Source of the DNA: Onthophagus taurus
Taxonomy: Eukaryota; Arthropoda; Insecta; Coleoptera; Scarabaeidae
Direction of reading: 5' to 3'
Length of the DNA stretch: 64,000 bases
Assembly: GCF_036711975.1 (NCBI RefSeq)
Contig: NC_091976.1
Location: forward strand, 806,001-870,000
In this document: positions 21,331 through 32,099 of the stretch, one piece after another
Position numbering within the stretch: the first letter of the stretch is position 1
How the letters are laid out: each line of letters begins with the position of its first letter
Made by a program: the position numbers and the translations under genes
The notes under the pieces: generated by a model
Seen by the model: the letters and a program-made list of their open reading frames with translations, nothing else
What the model was told of the DNA's origin: nothing
The model's database searches: none

Positions 21331-21976
21331 AGACTTTTTTCTATGTTCTAATTACTGTTAAGATAGATTATTTGTGTTTTTTATCTATTACAATGACTTT
21401 CCACACTTTTAAATTTTTTCTAAAAAAACAGATTTTTGAAACAACTAACATTTAGACAACAGAAATTGAATACCCCTTTATTACAGGAATCTGTAAAAGG
21501 AACAATTTCTACCCTTGTTTATAGATATACATAGTTATCCAACCGGTCGAGATGGGTTGTTCTAGCTCGTGCTGCCTCTAACGACAAACGAGAAAAACAT
21601 TATTTATGAATGAATTGAATAAAATTGGAAATCCAACTTGTAGTAGAAGTTGCAAACTCAGAATAAAATAATATAATAGTATATCTATAAACAAGGATTT
21701 GTACTTACTTTGATCCAAAAAAAAATGATACAGAAAATTACAAAGCAAAACTCTGTTTAAAAATAAAAAGGTTCTAATCTTTCAACTCTTTTCCTGGAAC
21801 TTCTTGAAGTCGTACAACTTATAATTTTTTCTTCATGACTTATTGAAGTTTGCTTCAAATCCAGGTTGTCGCTCAAAATCACTATAAAGATTTAAAATCA
21901 CCTTTTACGTGAATGCTACACATTTGTTCGTACATCTTTTGATTTATTAATTCGTTATTTATTCATTTTTAATATA
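21331..21976. other. AT-rich spacer
   Basis: No coding sequence recognised. A short inverted motif around 'tatacatagttatcc' (21526) and 'agtatatctataaacaagg' (21678) may be an old miniature element. Confidence 0.3.
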
Positions 21977-22007
21977 CAGGTGCCCATTATGTATGGAATA
22001 TAGTATA

Positions 22008-23719
22008 CAGGATGTCTCAGCGAGACCGGTCATTAGACGTTTCTGGGGTTCTGGCCAAAATAAAAATTTGAGAATTCAGACATAAGTATTATCAATTACG
22101 TTCTCTTCGTCTAAAATATTTTCAGATTTCTAGCACTTCCGTTTATACCGGAAGTTGCCACCTACTTTATTTTTTTAAATGGAACACCCTGTATATTTTT
22201 ACATATTTGGATTTTTCTGTTTTGAAGGTTGATAAATAAGTATACTTTTTGCAATTTGATTCTTCCGTTCTCGAGTTATTCGAATTTTTCTAGAAAAATC
22301 TGCTCCAGTGGACATTTGTTCATAAAATCATAAAACACTCGATTTTTGAGATATCAGTTTAGGATTCAGAACATGTTTAAACAACATGATGGAGTATGTT
22401 TTGGTGCCGAGAATGGCTGTCTAGAACGTTTGGTCACTTTCCTATGGCACATTAACTTTTCGAAATTTGGAAGTACCATAACTTAATTTTTTTAAATGGT
22501 ACCCCCCGTATTTTATTGCTTAGTCGTCTTCGGCGTCTCATTTTACATCTTTTATATCCCATATGTCCTATTCCTAACATTAATAGTTTGGGAGATAATT
22601 AGGGTTTTTTGAAAAATGCTCATATATCATATCGATATTAACCTAGTGTGCCATGGAAAACAAATGTTTAATGACTTATTGACAAACGTCAAAGTCTCAT
22701 TTACGTTATTTAATGCTTGTGAGTCTAAAACCAGTTAAAATGGATATTAATAACGTAAATAATGTTTATACCTACAAATGAAAAAATCCATAATTTATTT
22801 TTTGTGCACGAAAAGTGCAACAAAGTTCTTAGTAGAACTTGCTTGAATGTTTAATGAAAATTATCCACATTTACCTCCGATGACAAAAGTTAAATTTAGA
22901 AGAATAGAAGCATTTTTTTTGCATTTTGGACGAATTAATCACGTGTTAAACTGAGCAAAAAATGTAGTAGATAATGCAACGGAAGAGGTGAATACCTTGG
23001 CTTATTTCGAGCCCAGTCCCAACACCTCAATTCGAGCTGCCAAAGAAGATCTGGGAATCATACTACGAACTTTATCCCGCTTTTTATGCACAAAAAATAA
23101 ATTAAGAATTTCTTGATTTGAGTAAATATTACTTTCGTTATTGTTATCGATTTTAAGTCTTTTCAGAACTAATATTAAGGGACCTAACGGATAATTATTA
23201 GCTCATATGCATCAAGTGACGTACACAAGTGAGTCTTTGACAAGAACTCATTGAAAAGGCTTGTTTAACATTTAACGTGCCATAGTAAAGTGACCAAACG
23301 TTCTAGACAGCCGTTCTCGACACCAAAACATACTTCATCATGTTGCTTAAGCATGTTCTGAATCCTAAATATATATCCCAAAAATCGAGTGTTCTCTGAT
23401 TTTTTGAACAAATGTCTGCTGGAGCAGATTTTTCTAGAAAAATTCGAATAACTCGAGAACGGCCGAATCAAATTGCAAAAAGTAATCTTATTTATCAACC
23501 TTGAAAACAGACAAATCCAAATATCTAAAAATATACAGGGTGTTCCACTTAAAAAAATAAAGTAGGTGGCGAATTCCGGTATAACCGGAAGTGCAAGAAA
23601 TCTGAAAATATTTTATTAGAAGAGATCGTAATTGATAATACTTAAGTCTGAATTCTCAAATTTTTATTTTCGCTAGAACCCCAGAAACGTCTAATGACCG
23701 GTCTCACTGAGACACCCTG
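22008..23719. mobile_element. Mariner-type element with ~450-bp inverted arms, nested in the left arm of the outer element
   Basis: Starts CAGGATGTCTCAG, ends CTGAGACACCCTG, with TA on both sides (22006-22007, 23720-23721). Arms 22008-22460 and 23262-23719 are inverted copies. Each arm begins with a ~184-bp unit (22008-22191; 23536-23719) that itself ends in CCCTG/CAGGG flanked by TA. Between the arms lies a transposase relic. Non-autonomous. Confidence 0.85.
22740..23110 (+). pseudogene. DUF4817-type transposase N-terminal relic
   Basis: An ATG at 22740 starts a short peptide, followed in shifted frames by 'EEVNTLAYFEPSPNTSIRAA' and 'KEDLGIILRTL', which correspond to the region between the DUF4817-like domain and the helix-turn-helix in related transposases. 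No catalytic block remains. Confidence 0.5.
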
Positions 23720-24595
23720 TATATCTTGGTAGGTATCAACATTATAAAAAAACATTTTATACAAAAGTTGTTTAATATTTTATTTGCCATAATAAGACTG
23801 TATTCAATTGTTTCTAATTCAGACAACAAATGAGTAACGAATAACACTTGAATTTTTTTAAATGGCAACGTACCATTTCGTTAGGCTCATTTGATAGAGA
23901 TTACATTTCTCTTTACGATGACGTAAAATTTTTGTACCATTACATCACAAAATTTTTGAAAAAAATGTAAAAATTTTTTATTAATAAAAATAAATCAATA
24001 ACATTAATCTAGATATCCGAGATCGTCCAGTACCTTGAATTATTACCGTAAATTAAATTTACATACAAAATAAAACAAATAAACGAAAAATTAGTGTACA
24101 GTGTACATCTCCAATAATTCGAGGTACTTGACGATCTCGGATATCTAGATTAATGTTAGTAAAATTTTTAATCATTAGTTCAATTTTCTTAATAAACAAT
24201 TTTTAATTTTTTAAAAAAAATTTTCTGATATAAGGATACTAAAATTTTACGTCATCGTAAAGAGAAAAAAATCTGTATCAAATGGGCCTAACGAAAGGGT
24301 ACATTACCATTAAAAAAAAACTTCAAGTGTTATTCGTTGCTCATTTGTTTTCTGAAATAAAAACTATTGAATGCTGTCTTATTATGGCAAATAAGATATG
24401 AAACAACTTTTGTATAAAATATTTTTTTATAAAGTCGGTACCTAACGAGATACTTAATTCCATACATAATGGGCACCCTGTATTATCTATTGGTCGTAAA
24501 ATTTAACTTTTCAAAATATTTATTTTTACGTTAACGTCAAATTATTAGTTATATTGTCAATCAAACTCAAAATTAAAATGATTTAACTTGAAAAT

Positions 24596-25865
24596 ATGTT
24601 CTCAAAATTATCAGTTTTTAAGCTCCCGAATGTGGTGGCAAAGATCTTCAAACGATCTCTTAACACCGGTGGTTATTGCGAATGGTCAATCGAAGAACCT
24701 CAACGTCCGATGACCGTATCCATCATAGGTGGTCACACGGGGGAAGGCGTCCTTGCAACTTTCCTCTTGAAACAAACTAAATTAGTCGACGAAATACGTT
24801 TATATTCTGGTTTGATCAGTCCGTGTGGACAAGGATATGATATGAGCCACATTGATACGAGTCCTCAAATCAAAGCATATACCGGCCAAAAATTTTTAAG
24901 GGATGTTATTACCGATGCTCATATTGTTTTGATATGCGGTGGTCATCCAAAGAAACCTTGTACAACTACGGAGGAATTATTTGAGAGTAACGCAGATTAT
25001 GTTAGAAATATTGCCATGTATGTTGGAGAGTTTAATCCAAAAGCAATTGTTTGTATCTCTACTCCACCTGTCGGAGCATGTGTCCCTTTGGTAGCAGAGG
25101 TTTTAAAAAAGAATGCAGCATACGATCCAAGAAAAGTAATCGGAATTATGACGTTGGGTTCAATTAGAGCCACTTCGATTACAGCTAAATACACCAATAA
25201 TAATCCAAGTGATGTTATTGTACCTGTTATTGGTGCTCTAAGTAGAGATACTTTAATTCCCGTTTTTTCACAAATTAGGCCAGAAATTCATATTGACGAA
25301 AAACTTTTACAATTATTAAGAGATAAAATCGCCTCCGCTGAAGATGAAGCTTTAGACTTGAAATACATCGAAAGCACTGGATCTTGCTTCCTTTCGAGTG
25401 CTTTTGCAACAGCAAGATTCACTGCTTCCGTTATTAAAGGGTTGAAAGGTGACGCTAACGTTGTCGAATGCGGTTTTGTTCGTCAATTAGGGCACATACA
25501 GGAATTTTTACCTTATATGGGATCTATTGTTAAACTAGGTAAGTATAAACTTATTGATACATTTCGCCTGTTAATATTCAGCATTTCATTCAGGTAAAGA
25601 TGGTGTTGAACAATATTATATGCCCACGATAACTGATGATGAATGCAAACAACTTCAAAAAGCTTATCCTTTAATTAAATCTCAAATCGAAATGGGAGAG
25701 ACTTTTGTCTTAGGTGCTCAAAGAAAAGCTCGAATAAACCTAAAATCCCCTCTGTATTGCCAAATGATTCGTAAGAAACCGATCACGATGATTGGGGATG
25801 TTAAAATCGATTTGAACGAATTGGATATTGATAAGAACGAGAGATGTATTGAAATAATTCGATAA
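24596..25865 (+). CDS. Mitochondrial malate dehydrogenase-like protein lacking catalytic residues (2 exons)
   Basis: Exons 24596-25538 and 25594-25865 join over a 55-bp GT-AG intron to 404 residues. An N-terminal Arg/Lys-rich, acid-poor stretch (1-25) looks like a mitochondrial presequence. The MDH fold is recognisable throughout: nucleotide-binding 'VSIIGGHTGEGVLATFLLK' (41-59), 'DMSHIDT', 'SNADYVRNIA', 'VPLVAEVLKK', 'VVECGFVRQ', 'GKDGVEQYY'. Key residues are changed: the substrate-binding PRKPGMTR loop is 'HPKKPCTTTEE' (117-127), NPVNS is 'TPPVG' (156-160), the Asp of TTLD is Gly188, and the catalytic His of GGHSG is Leu215 ('VIGALSR'). The C-terminus is ~60 residues longer than in true MDH. 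I infer a pseudoenzyme; MDH paralogues of this kind in insects are often testis-biased. A polyadenylation AATAAA is at about 25888. Confidence 0.85.
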
Positions 25866-25984
25866 ATTATATAGAGACGTATTTTCAATAAAACAGTGCT
25901 AGTTATGTCTATGTACTTCTATTTATAACTTATTTTAATTCATAAACGAAGAGTTAATAATAACTAGGTACGTACATTTTTGAT

Positions 25985-26245
25985 ACTGTTTAACAAAACA
26001 ATTTTTAAGAAAATAGTTGAGTTTCCTTCACACAGACTGCTGCGAATTTTCGGAACGAGCTGACGTTCGTCTCGATAGAAATTAAGGTTGTGATAAAAGA
26101 AAGAAGAAAAGCAAGAATATGGAATAAATCTAGAAACGCCGCATATAAAAGAAAATTCAACCGAATAAGCAACCAGGCAAGCTTACAAATCAAAAAATTT
26201 AATCAAAGGTTCGAAAAATATTTTAATGATTTATCCTTGTAGCAG
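25985..26245 (+). pseudogene. Non-LTR ORF2 linker fragment (between endonuclease and RT)
   Basis: Plus-strand reading 'ELTFVSIEIKVVIKERRKAR' then 'IWNKSRNAAYKRKFNRIS' and 'FNQRFEKYFNDLS' matches the basic linker found after the endonuclease in jockey-type ORF2 proteins ('KERRKARRMWQ...DKRxFNRLxN...YLxxLS'). No RT blocks follow. Confidence 0.55.
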
Positions 26246-26675
26246 CTAGAGACTACTCGCTATGGAAAGCAACTTGTAGATTCAGACAAACTGTTTGTGT
26301 GGCGCCGGTAAATGGGATAAAAACGGCCTAAAAAATGCCCAATCTAGCTGATGTATTTCAACCGAATAATATAAATATATAAATGTAGGACTGCTGGGGA
26401 AATAAATAAAAAAAAACACGCACTCAATAACTGTAATTATAATGTTATTTAAAAAAGAATAAAAACAAAACAAAACCAGGTAATGTCTTTTGTAACTATG
26501 AACATGTTTTATACATTTCAACAGTTATGGTCTCTGATATTTCTTATATTTCGATTCACAAACGTCTTCTTCTCTTAGCTGCGACCGACTGACTCACACT
26601 GACTCACAGGCCTATCTCCCGTCCACTCCTTAACCGACGACAGTCGACACTGCCCGATTCCATTCCCACATAAAT
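26246..26675. other. Spacer before Penelope-like element 2
   Basis: No coding sequence recognised. It contains an A-rich stretch at about 26400-26480. Confidence 0.4.
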
Positions 26676-26688
26676 AATATAAAATTTG

Positions 26689-26754
26689 AAAGAGTTATCC
26701 ATGTTGCAAGATTAATGATCAAATAAAAACCATATAAAAACTTCTAACTTGCGT
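26689..26754 (-). repeat. 66-bp direct repeat of Penelope 2 (3' copy)
   Basis: Second copy at 29896-29961, with two mismatches. In element sense it runs from CGCAAGTTAG to the first codons of the ORF (ATG GAT AAC TCT). Confidence 0.85.
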
Positions 26755-26767
26755 TTATTTATATAAA

Positions 26768-26803
26768 GTCGTACTAGTTTCGGGTTACCCCATCATCAGC
26801 GAC
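26768..26803 (-). ncRNA. Hammerhead-ribozyme-like fold in Penelope 2 terminus
   Basis: On the minus strand: stem I GTCG (26803-26800) with CGAC (26771-26768), core CTGATGA (26799-26793), stem II GGG/CCC closed by a GTAA tetraloop, GAAA (26781-26778), palindromic stem III CTAG (26777-26774), cleavage TA (26773-26772). It lies 3' of the RT gene in its sense. All three stems differ in sequence from those of element 1 yet still pair. One extra U follows the core, as in element 1. Confidence 0.62.
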
Positions 26804-27417
26804 AACTATAAAGAGTACGAAAAATAAGATAACAATCAAAAAGTGATAAATATTTTTAATATAAAATAAATTTTGTTGAAATAAAAGTTAGAGGTTAAGT
26901 TAAAAATACAAAACGTTCAAAAATTTTTAACAAATACGCGAAAAACCTTAAATCAATCTTAAATTAAATTATATAACAAAATTAATTTAAACTTAGAGGC
27001 AGGAAACAATCAAAATGGAAAACTTTTTTAAATTTAAATAGAGTTGACCACGAGGAAAATGAGGAAAAGTGAAAAAAATCAAAAAACTGAAAAATACTTA
27101 CAGTCAATGAAGCTATAAAAGGTGCAGACTGGAAATCAGGAGAAAGTAAAGCATTTTGCTATCTGATGGATAAACAAAATGAAGATCAAGTTGAAAATAC
27201 AAATAGCGACGTTAAAAATGTGGAATCTAAAAATAATAAAAAAAGGGAAAAATGAAAACCTTTAAAATATTAAAAGGACCAAAATAATAAATAAAGTATA
27301 AAAATGAATAAACTTACGTTAAAAATTAGAAATTGGAATAAATCTTTAAGATCATATTAAAGATGTGTTGGTGGGATGAGATGAGGCGAGACTGAGGAAA
27401 TCAAGCCAGAGCAATTG

Positions 27418-29909
27418 TTAAACTGGATAAGAGAGATAAAAATAAAAGAGAAAAAAGATGAGGGAAATAATCGCTCTGTGAAAAAGTTTAAAATTTAAAT
27501 CATAAAGAAAAAGAGTTTTAGAATGTAAATTATTTAGATTGAAAATAGGTTTGTATAAATTCTGAATTTGGTCATTAAGCAAAGTAAAGTTATTATTATT
27601 ATGTCTATGGATTTCTAACAATTCCAATAGATCAAGTCTATAGCTTTTTTGGCATTTATGAATAAGTGAAATATTATCAAAATTAATGTTATGTCCCGTT
27701 TCAACTCTATGTTTGTAAATATTTGATTGAATTTTAGTTTTGTGTTCATTAATTCTGTTTTCCAGTCTACGGCCAGTTTGACCCACATAAATTCCGTTAC
27801 AATTAGAGCATCCGATTGAATACACCCCACTCTCCTTGAGAACATCAAATTGTTTATAATGATAATTGGATAAACGTTTAAGTAAAGAATTATTGTTAGA
27901 AAAGGCTAAGGTTATATTAAATTTTTTGAAAATATGTTTAGACTCCATAGTAATATGATTGAAAGAAATGGGTTTATAAATGGAAATGTTATCAGTTTTA
28001 GTGAATAAAGGATCTTTTTGTTGTTGTATTTTATTATGTAATTTACTAATGACATTAGAAGGAAAACCGGAATGATAAGCTAAGTTATAGATGTAATTAA
28101 ATTCCTTTATTCTGTTGATCTCTGATAAAGGGTAATTAAGGGCTCTATTAATCAAGTATCTGAAATTAGCTAATTTATGTGACATGGGGTGGGAAGAATC
28201 AAATGGAATTGTGGTTGGAATAACTGTCGGCTTCCTAAAAATGTCATAAGTAATGGAATCAGAGTTATCTCTGGTAACAGTAAGATCAAGAAAGTTGAGA
28301 GTTTTATTCTCTTCAATTTCTAGTGTAAAGTTAAGTTTAGGAAATAAGCTGTTATGAAAATCGTTTAGCTCGGCAATTCTCCCCTCCCAAACACAAAAGA
28401 CATCATCCACATATTGAATCCATTTACAAATATGGTTTTGAAAAGGATTATTGTTGCTAATTATATATTTATTTTCAATATGATCAAGGAAGATGTCTGA
28501 AAGAAGACCGGACAAGGGCATGCCCATAGGAAGTCCTTCACTGATATGGTAAAATTCATTGTTAAAAGAACAATATTTTGAGACACGACATGTTTAAGTA
28601 ATTTATTTAAATCTTCTGTAGTATTATTATTATTGAAAAAATCTTTAAAAATTTTAGAAACTAGGTTTAAAGTAAAATCAATTGGGACATTGGAATACAA
28701 ATTTGTCACATCAAAGGATATTAAGATTCTATTTTTATAATTTAAATGTTCAGTTTGTTCAATGAATTTAATGGAACTATTAATCGAGAATTTAGGTTTG
28801 AAATTTATAGTTTTGAAAATCTTTAGTAAAAAACATGATATCTTCTCTGTGGGTGAGTTATTAAATGAAGTGATAGGCCGAATGGGCATGTTTATCTTAT
28901 GTAGTTTCATGTGAATAAAAAGTGAACTATTAAAAAATGTTTGGTTCTGCAGAGAGGATGTGTATTCAATCAGAGTTTCCTTACATTGGTTTATTATTTC
29001 TCTGGTCCTTCGTATAGTTCTCTCAATTGGGTTGATGTTAAGTTTGACATAGCTGTTTGCTAACATAAAATCATGAGTTTTATCAATGTAATCACTCTTA
29101 CTAATAATCACAACGCCGGCGTCCTTGTCAGCTTTAACAAAAATACCATCACCCTCATCGAGTTTTGCTTTTATGCTTTTTATGATCTTCCACTGTAAAG
29201 AGTTAAAATTATTTTTATCTTTATTTTTATTTTTACTAAATTTCTGTTGAATCTCTTTCTTTTTAACAAATGATATTAATTGATTTTTAATCTCATTGAA
29301 TTCGGGTTGGTTTTTTATGATGACATCAAAATCAACAGCGATATCAGTTAAATTAGGTTTACTAGAAAGAGCAAACTTATAACCCTTCTCAATGAGATTA
29401 ACCTCTTCTTCGGTGAAGGTGATGTCAGTTAAGTTGGTGAATTGTGATTTTTTGTTTAAACTATTAAATTGTTTTTCTTTGTAATTATCAGTCCTGACCC
29501 TATCCCTATTTTTCCTTAAACTATCTATTTTCCTCATTTTCCTACGTAGATCGTCTCTCTTCGTGATGTTGGCCTCGTTGATGGATTCTTTGATTATTTC
29601 ATCCAATTCTATGTAATGTAGATTCTTGTTAAGGGTTCTCTGTGTTCTCGCCATTTGTTCGTATGTGATGTTTTGCCTCTTGTAGTGTCGCCTCCTCTCA
29701 TCCCGCAGTATATTTCTAATGATGTTATGTTTAGTTGTTTCTTTGAGTATGTTACATTTTAACTTCGCAAAATTTGGTATTAAATCTTCTTTTATACAAA
29801 TATTAATGAATTTGATGTGATTATCTATGATTTCCAGTCTCGTATATAGCTTCTTAAATCCATGGATAAGTGATGAAGTATTAACGATGAAATTGAAAGA
29901 GTTATCCAT
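27418..29909 (-). pseudogene. Penelope-like reverse transcriptase and GIY-YIG endonuclease, full length with lesions
   Basis: Frame 1 runs from ATG 29909 ('MDNSFNFIVN') to 28461 and frame 2 from about 28590 to 27418. They overlap, and a single missing base near 28575 explains the break ('VVSQN' continuing as 'FYHISEGLPMGMPLSG'). Blocks: coiled N-terminus rich in Arg/Lys, 'IFVKADKDAGVVI', 'NMPIRPITSFNNSP', 'ISFDVTNLYSNVP', catalytic 'IQYVDDVF', then the nuclease 'GVYSIGCSNCNGIYVGQTGR'. About 12 residues just before 'KLHKINMP' (the PKLYGLP part of an RT block) are missing in frame. Both lesions make this copy inactive. It preserves the N-terminal ~110 residues missing from element 1. Confidence 0.9.
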
Positions 29910-29983
29910 GTTGCAAGATTAATGCTCAAATAAAAACCGTATAAAAACTTCTAACTTGCGTATAATAAAAAATATAAAATTTG

Positions 29984-30239
29984 TTTGAGGCTGAAGTTTG
30001 TCCCGCAATGCTTTAAAACGACACAGATAATTATGCTCAAAAAACCTAACAAATAAGCGGAACAAGTTGGATTATACAGGCTTACCTTTATCGATATTAC
30101 ATGCCATTTCCAAATTGTTTGTTGTTGAACATATTAGATTGTAGTTTGGATTTCGTAATCGCCATTTTACAATTCATCAAGTACATAGAGTGACAGCCAC
30201 TATTAGACTGCATTTGAAGAGCTAAAATACTGTTCTGCA
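29984..30239. other. Spacer after Penelope-like element 2
   Basis: No coding sequence recognised. Confidence 0.35.
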
Positions 30240-31140
30240 GTTTTCCTGGGCAGATGTTTGACAGGGTGTAGCGCCAGATACTTCTCTATAACCTGCGAAA
30301 ACTGTCACGGAAATATTGCCAACTACTGGAATCATATCTTTCTGAATGTGAGTTTAGAGCAGTGGTGTCCATAACGTCGATCGCGAAGCCGTTTTGAGTC
30401 GATCGCCAACAACATCTAGGATCTGAAATATCTATATCTAGGCCTCAGAGCAAAAGGTTACTTTTCAATTATAAAAAAAATTTTATACCCTTCGGTCGAT
30501 CTTGGCAAGACATTTATATAAAAAGTCGATCTTCATCAAAAATTAGTGGACACCACTGGTTTGGAGTGTTTCATGAAGAGGCATACTCAACATTCAAACC
30601 AATCTAGGCTGGAGTACCACAGGGAATCCTCCTTTATTTATTATATTTTCCTCTCCACCATGATGAGACTGAACTGCAAGTAACATATTAGACAAAAAGC
30701 TGAGCAAATTAAACTCAAAAGTAGACAAATATTCTGGTTAATCGGTAAATGCTCCCAACTTGATCTGCGATCAAAGTAACTAGTTTATTAGTTTATAATT
30801 AAGCCTATCTAGACTTACGAAACACAACTGTGAGGTTGTACTAAGCCATTTAATCAAGCGATCATTCAACGTAGTCAAAACAAATTTTCTTAGACTGATT
30901 ACCAATGCTTATCGTTATGTAATCAAGAACTTCATAATTACATCGAAATCAAATCGATTGTATTAAGGTTACACTAAGCATGTCTAATCGAAATGTTATT
31001 TTAAAAAAATCTGAAGCACATAACAACAAGCAATGAACAACAGGTCAACGAGGTCTTGGTAGTAACCCAAGTAGGGGAGAGAGCAATAGAATACATTAAA
31101 CTAGCTTAAACGCAAAAACGATGATAACAGCTAGACAACC
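30240..31140 (+). pseudogene. Jockey-type reverse transcriptase remnant, interrupted by a hAT MITE
   Basis: In shifting frames: 'KYCQLLESYLSECEFR' up to 30359, then after the MITE 'FHEEAYSTFKPI', 'AGVPQG', 'RQIFWLIGKCSQLDLRSK' and the C-terminal '...KPI*TYETQL*GCTKPFN'. The order fits jockey ORF2 (SYLxxRxFxV, AGVPQGSxLxP, S-x-L-x-x-x-NKLLxYK, KPIWTYGxQLWG). The central part with the catalytic YADD is deleted. Confidence 0.65.
30360..30558. mobile_element. 199-bp hAT-type MITE
   Basis: Ends CAGTGGTGTCCA and TGGACACCACTG. Flanked by 8-bp duplications GTTTAGAG (30352-30359) and GTTTGGAG (30559-30566), one mismatch. Terminal sequence and 8-bp duplication are those of hAT miniature elements. It splits the jockey remnant. 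Confidence 0.8.
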
Positions 31141-32099
31141 ACGTAAGTGTGAAGGTTTATACGGACGTAAGCATTTATGCAATCGTTGGGAAGCACTAAC
31201 AAGGGAAGTATCAGAACTGTCCCTCACTGATTTTGTTGAAATTTGGTACAGCGATAGTATGGCCAAAAATAAGGTTTACGTATTTTTTTATACGTGCTAA
31301 TAAAGCCCCTGGGGCGAGTTATAAGGGTTGGAAATCGGGACGAAATATATATATTCGCTTATAGGCTGAAAACGAAAATAGCTATCGAAATGTGGTAAAT
31401 GTAAACTGATATTCATTTTCAAAGAGCTTTCCATTGATATATCACACATATATCTGAGGGCTTCAGGGGGTAAACTACCCCTAGTTTTTTGGAATATTTT
31501 AAAAACTACCCTATCGATTTTGACGATATTATGTATCCTTATAGTACGTTTAAAAATATTAATGACGTGTTTTTTCTTATTTGCCTCTGACCATCCCCTG
31601 CAAAGTTACGGGGTACAATAGATAACCCCTTTCCTTAAGAATAATGTGATAAACTGTTACACTTTTGAACAATATTTTGAAGAAAACCATAAATTAGTTG
31701 TAAATTAAGATTTACGCAGTAAAATAGACAATATACGACATTAAGGGGTGGCTGGGGTTAACTACCCTAATCACCCCAAAAATAATTTTTTTTTGCGAAA
31801 ATTGTTTGTCGATTTTGGTGCAATTTCCCACGATGATTTTTTATACATTAGGTAGTACTATTGTAAGAACCTACAAAGGTTAGAAATTTGGGGTAGAAAA
31901 TATATTTTCGCTAATTACTTTCATAATGCTACAGAAAAATCTTTTTTTATCCTTATTCTATTTAAATAACACAAAAGTTAGGATAATTATATAAATATTT
32001 ATTAATAATGTGTTAAAAAGCAACTGAAAAAGAATGGTTAAGTATGACAAATTGTATTCTACATTGTTAATTTAGTTTTTTTTTTAATTTATTTTTGTT

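Larger units (their letters stand above)
21977..24480. mobile_element. Outer hairpin (mariner-type) miniature element with ~360-bp arms, interrupted
   Basis: Ends CAGGTGCCCATTATGTATGG (21977) and CCATACATAATGGGCACCCTG (to 24480), with TA at 21975-21976 and 24481-24482. The left arm is interrupted after 28 bp by another element (22008-23719) and resumes at 23722; the right arm mirrors it down to about 24120. The arms meet around a centre near 24060-24090 that contains paired copies of 'gatatctagattaatgtta'-like sequence. No coding capacity. Without the insertion it is about 790 bp. It ends 115 bp before the MDH-like gene and may carry promoter elements for it. Confidence 0.8.
26689..29970 (-). 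mobile_element. Penelope-like element 2 with short direct repeats and 13-bp target duplication
   Basis: A 3282-bp element bounded by AATATAAAATTTG at 26676-26688 and again at 29971-29983. A 66-bp direct repeat (26689-26754 and 29896-29961) contains, in the sense of the element, the ORF start codon, so the 3' end of the copy runs past the ribozyme motif into the beginning of a next unit. This is the expected shape of a Penelope copy made from a longer-than-unit RNA. The only gene is a reverse transcriptase on the minus strand, with two lesions. Confidence 0.9.
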
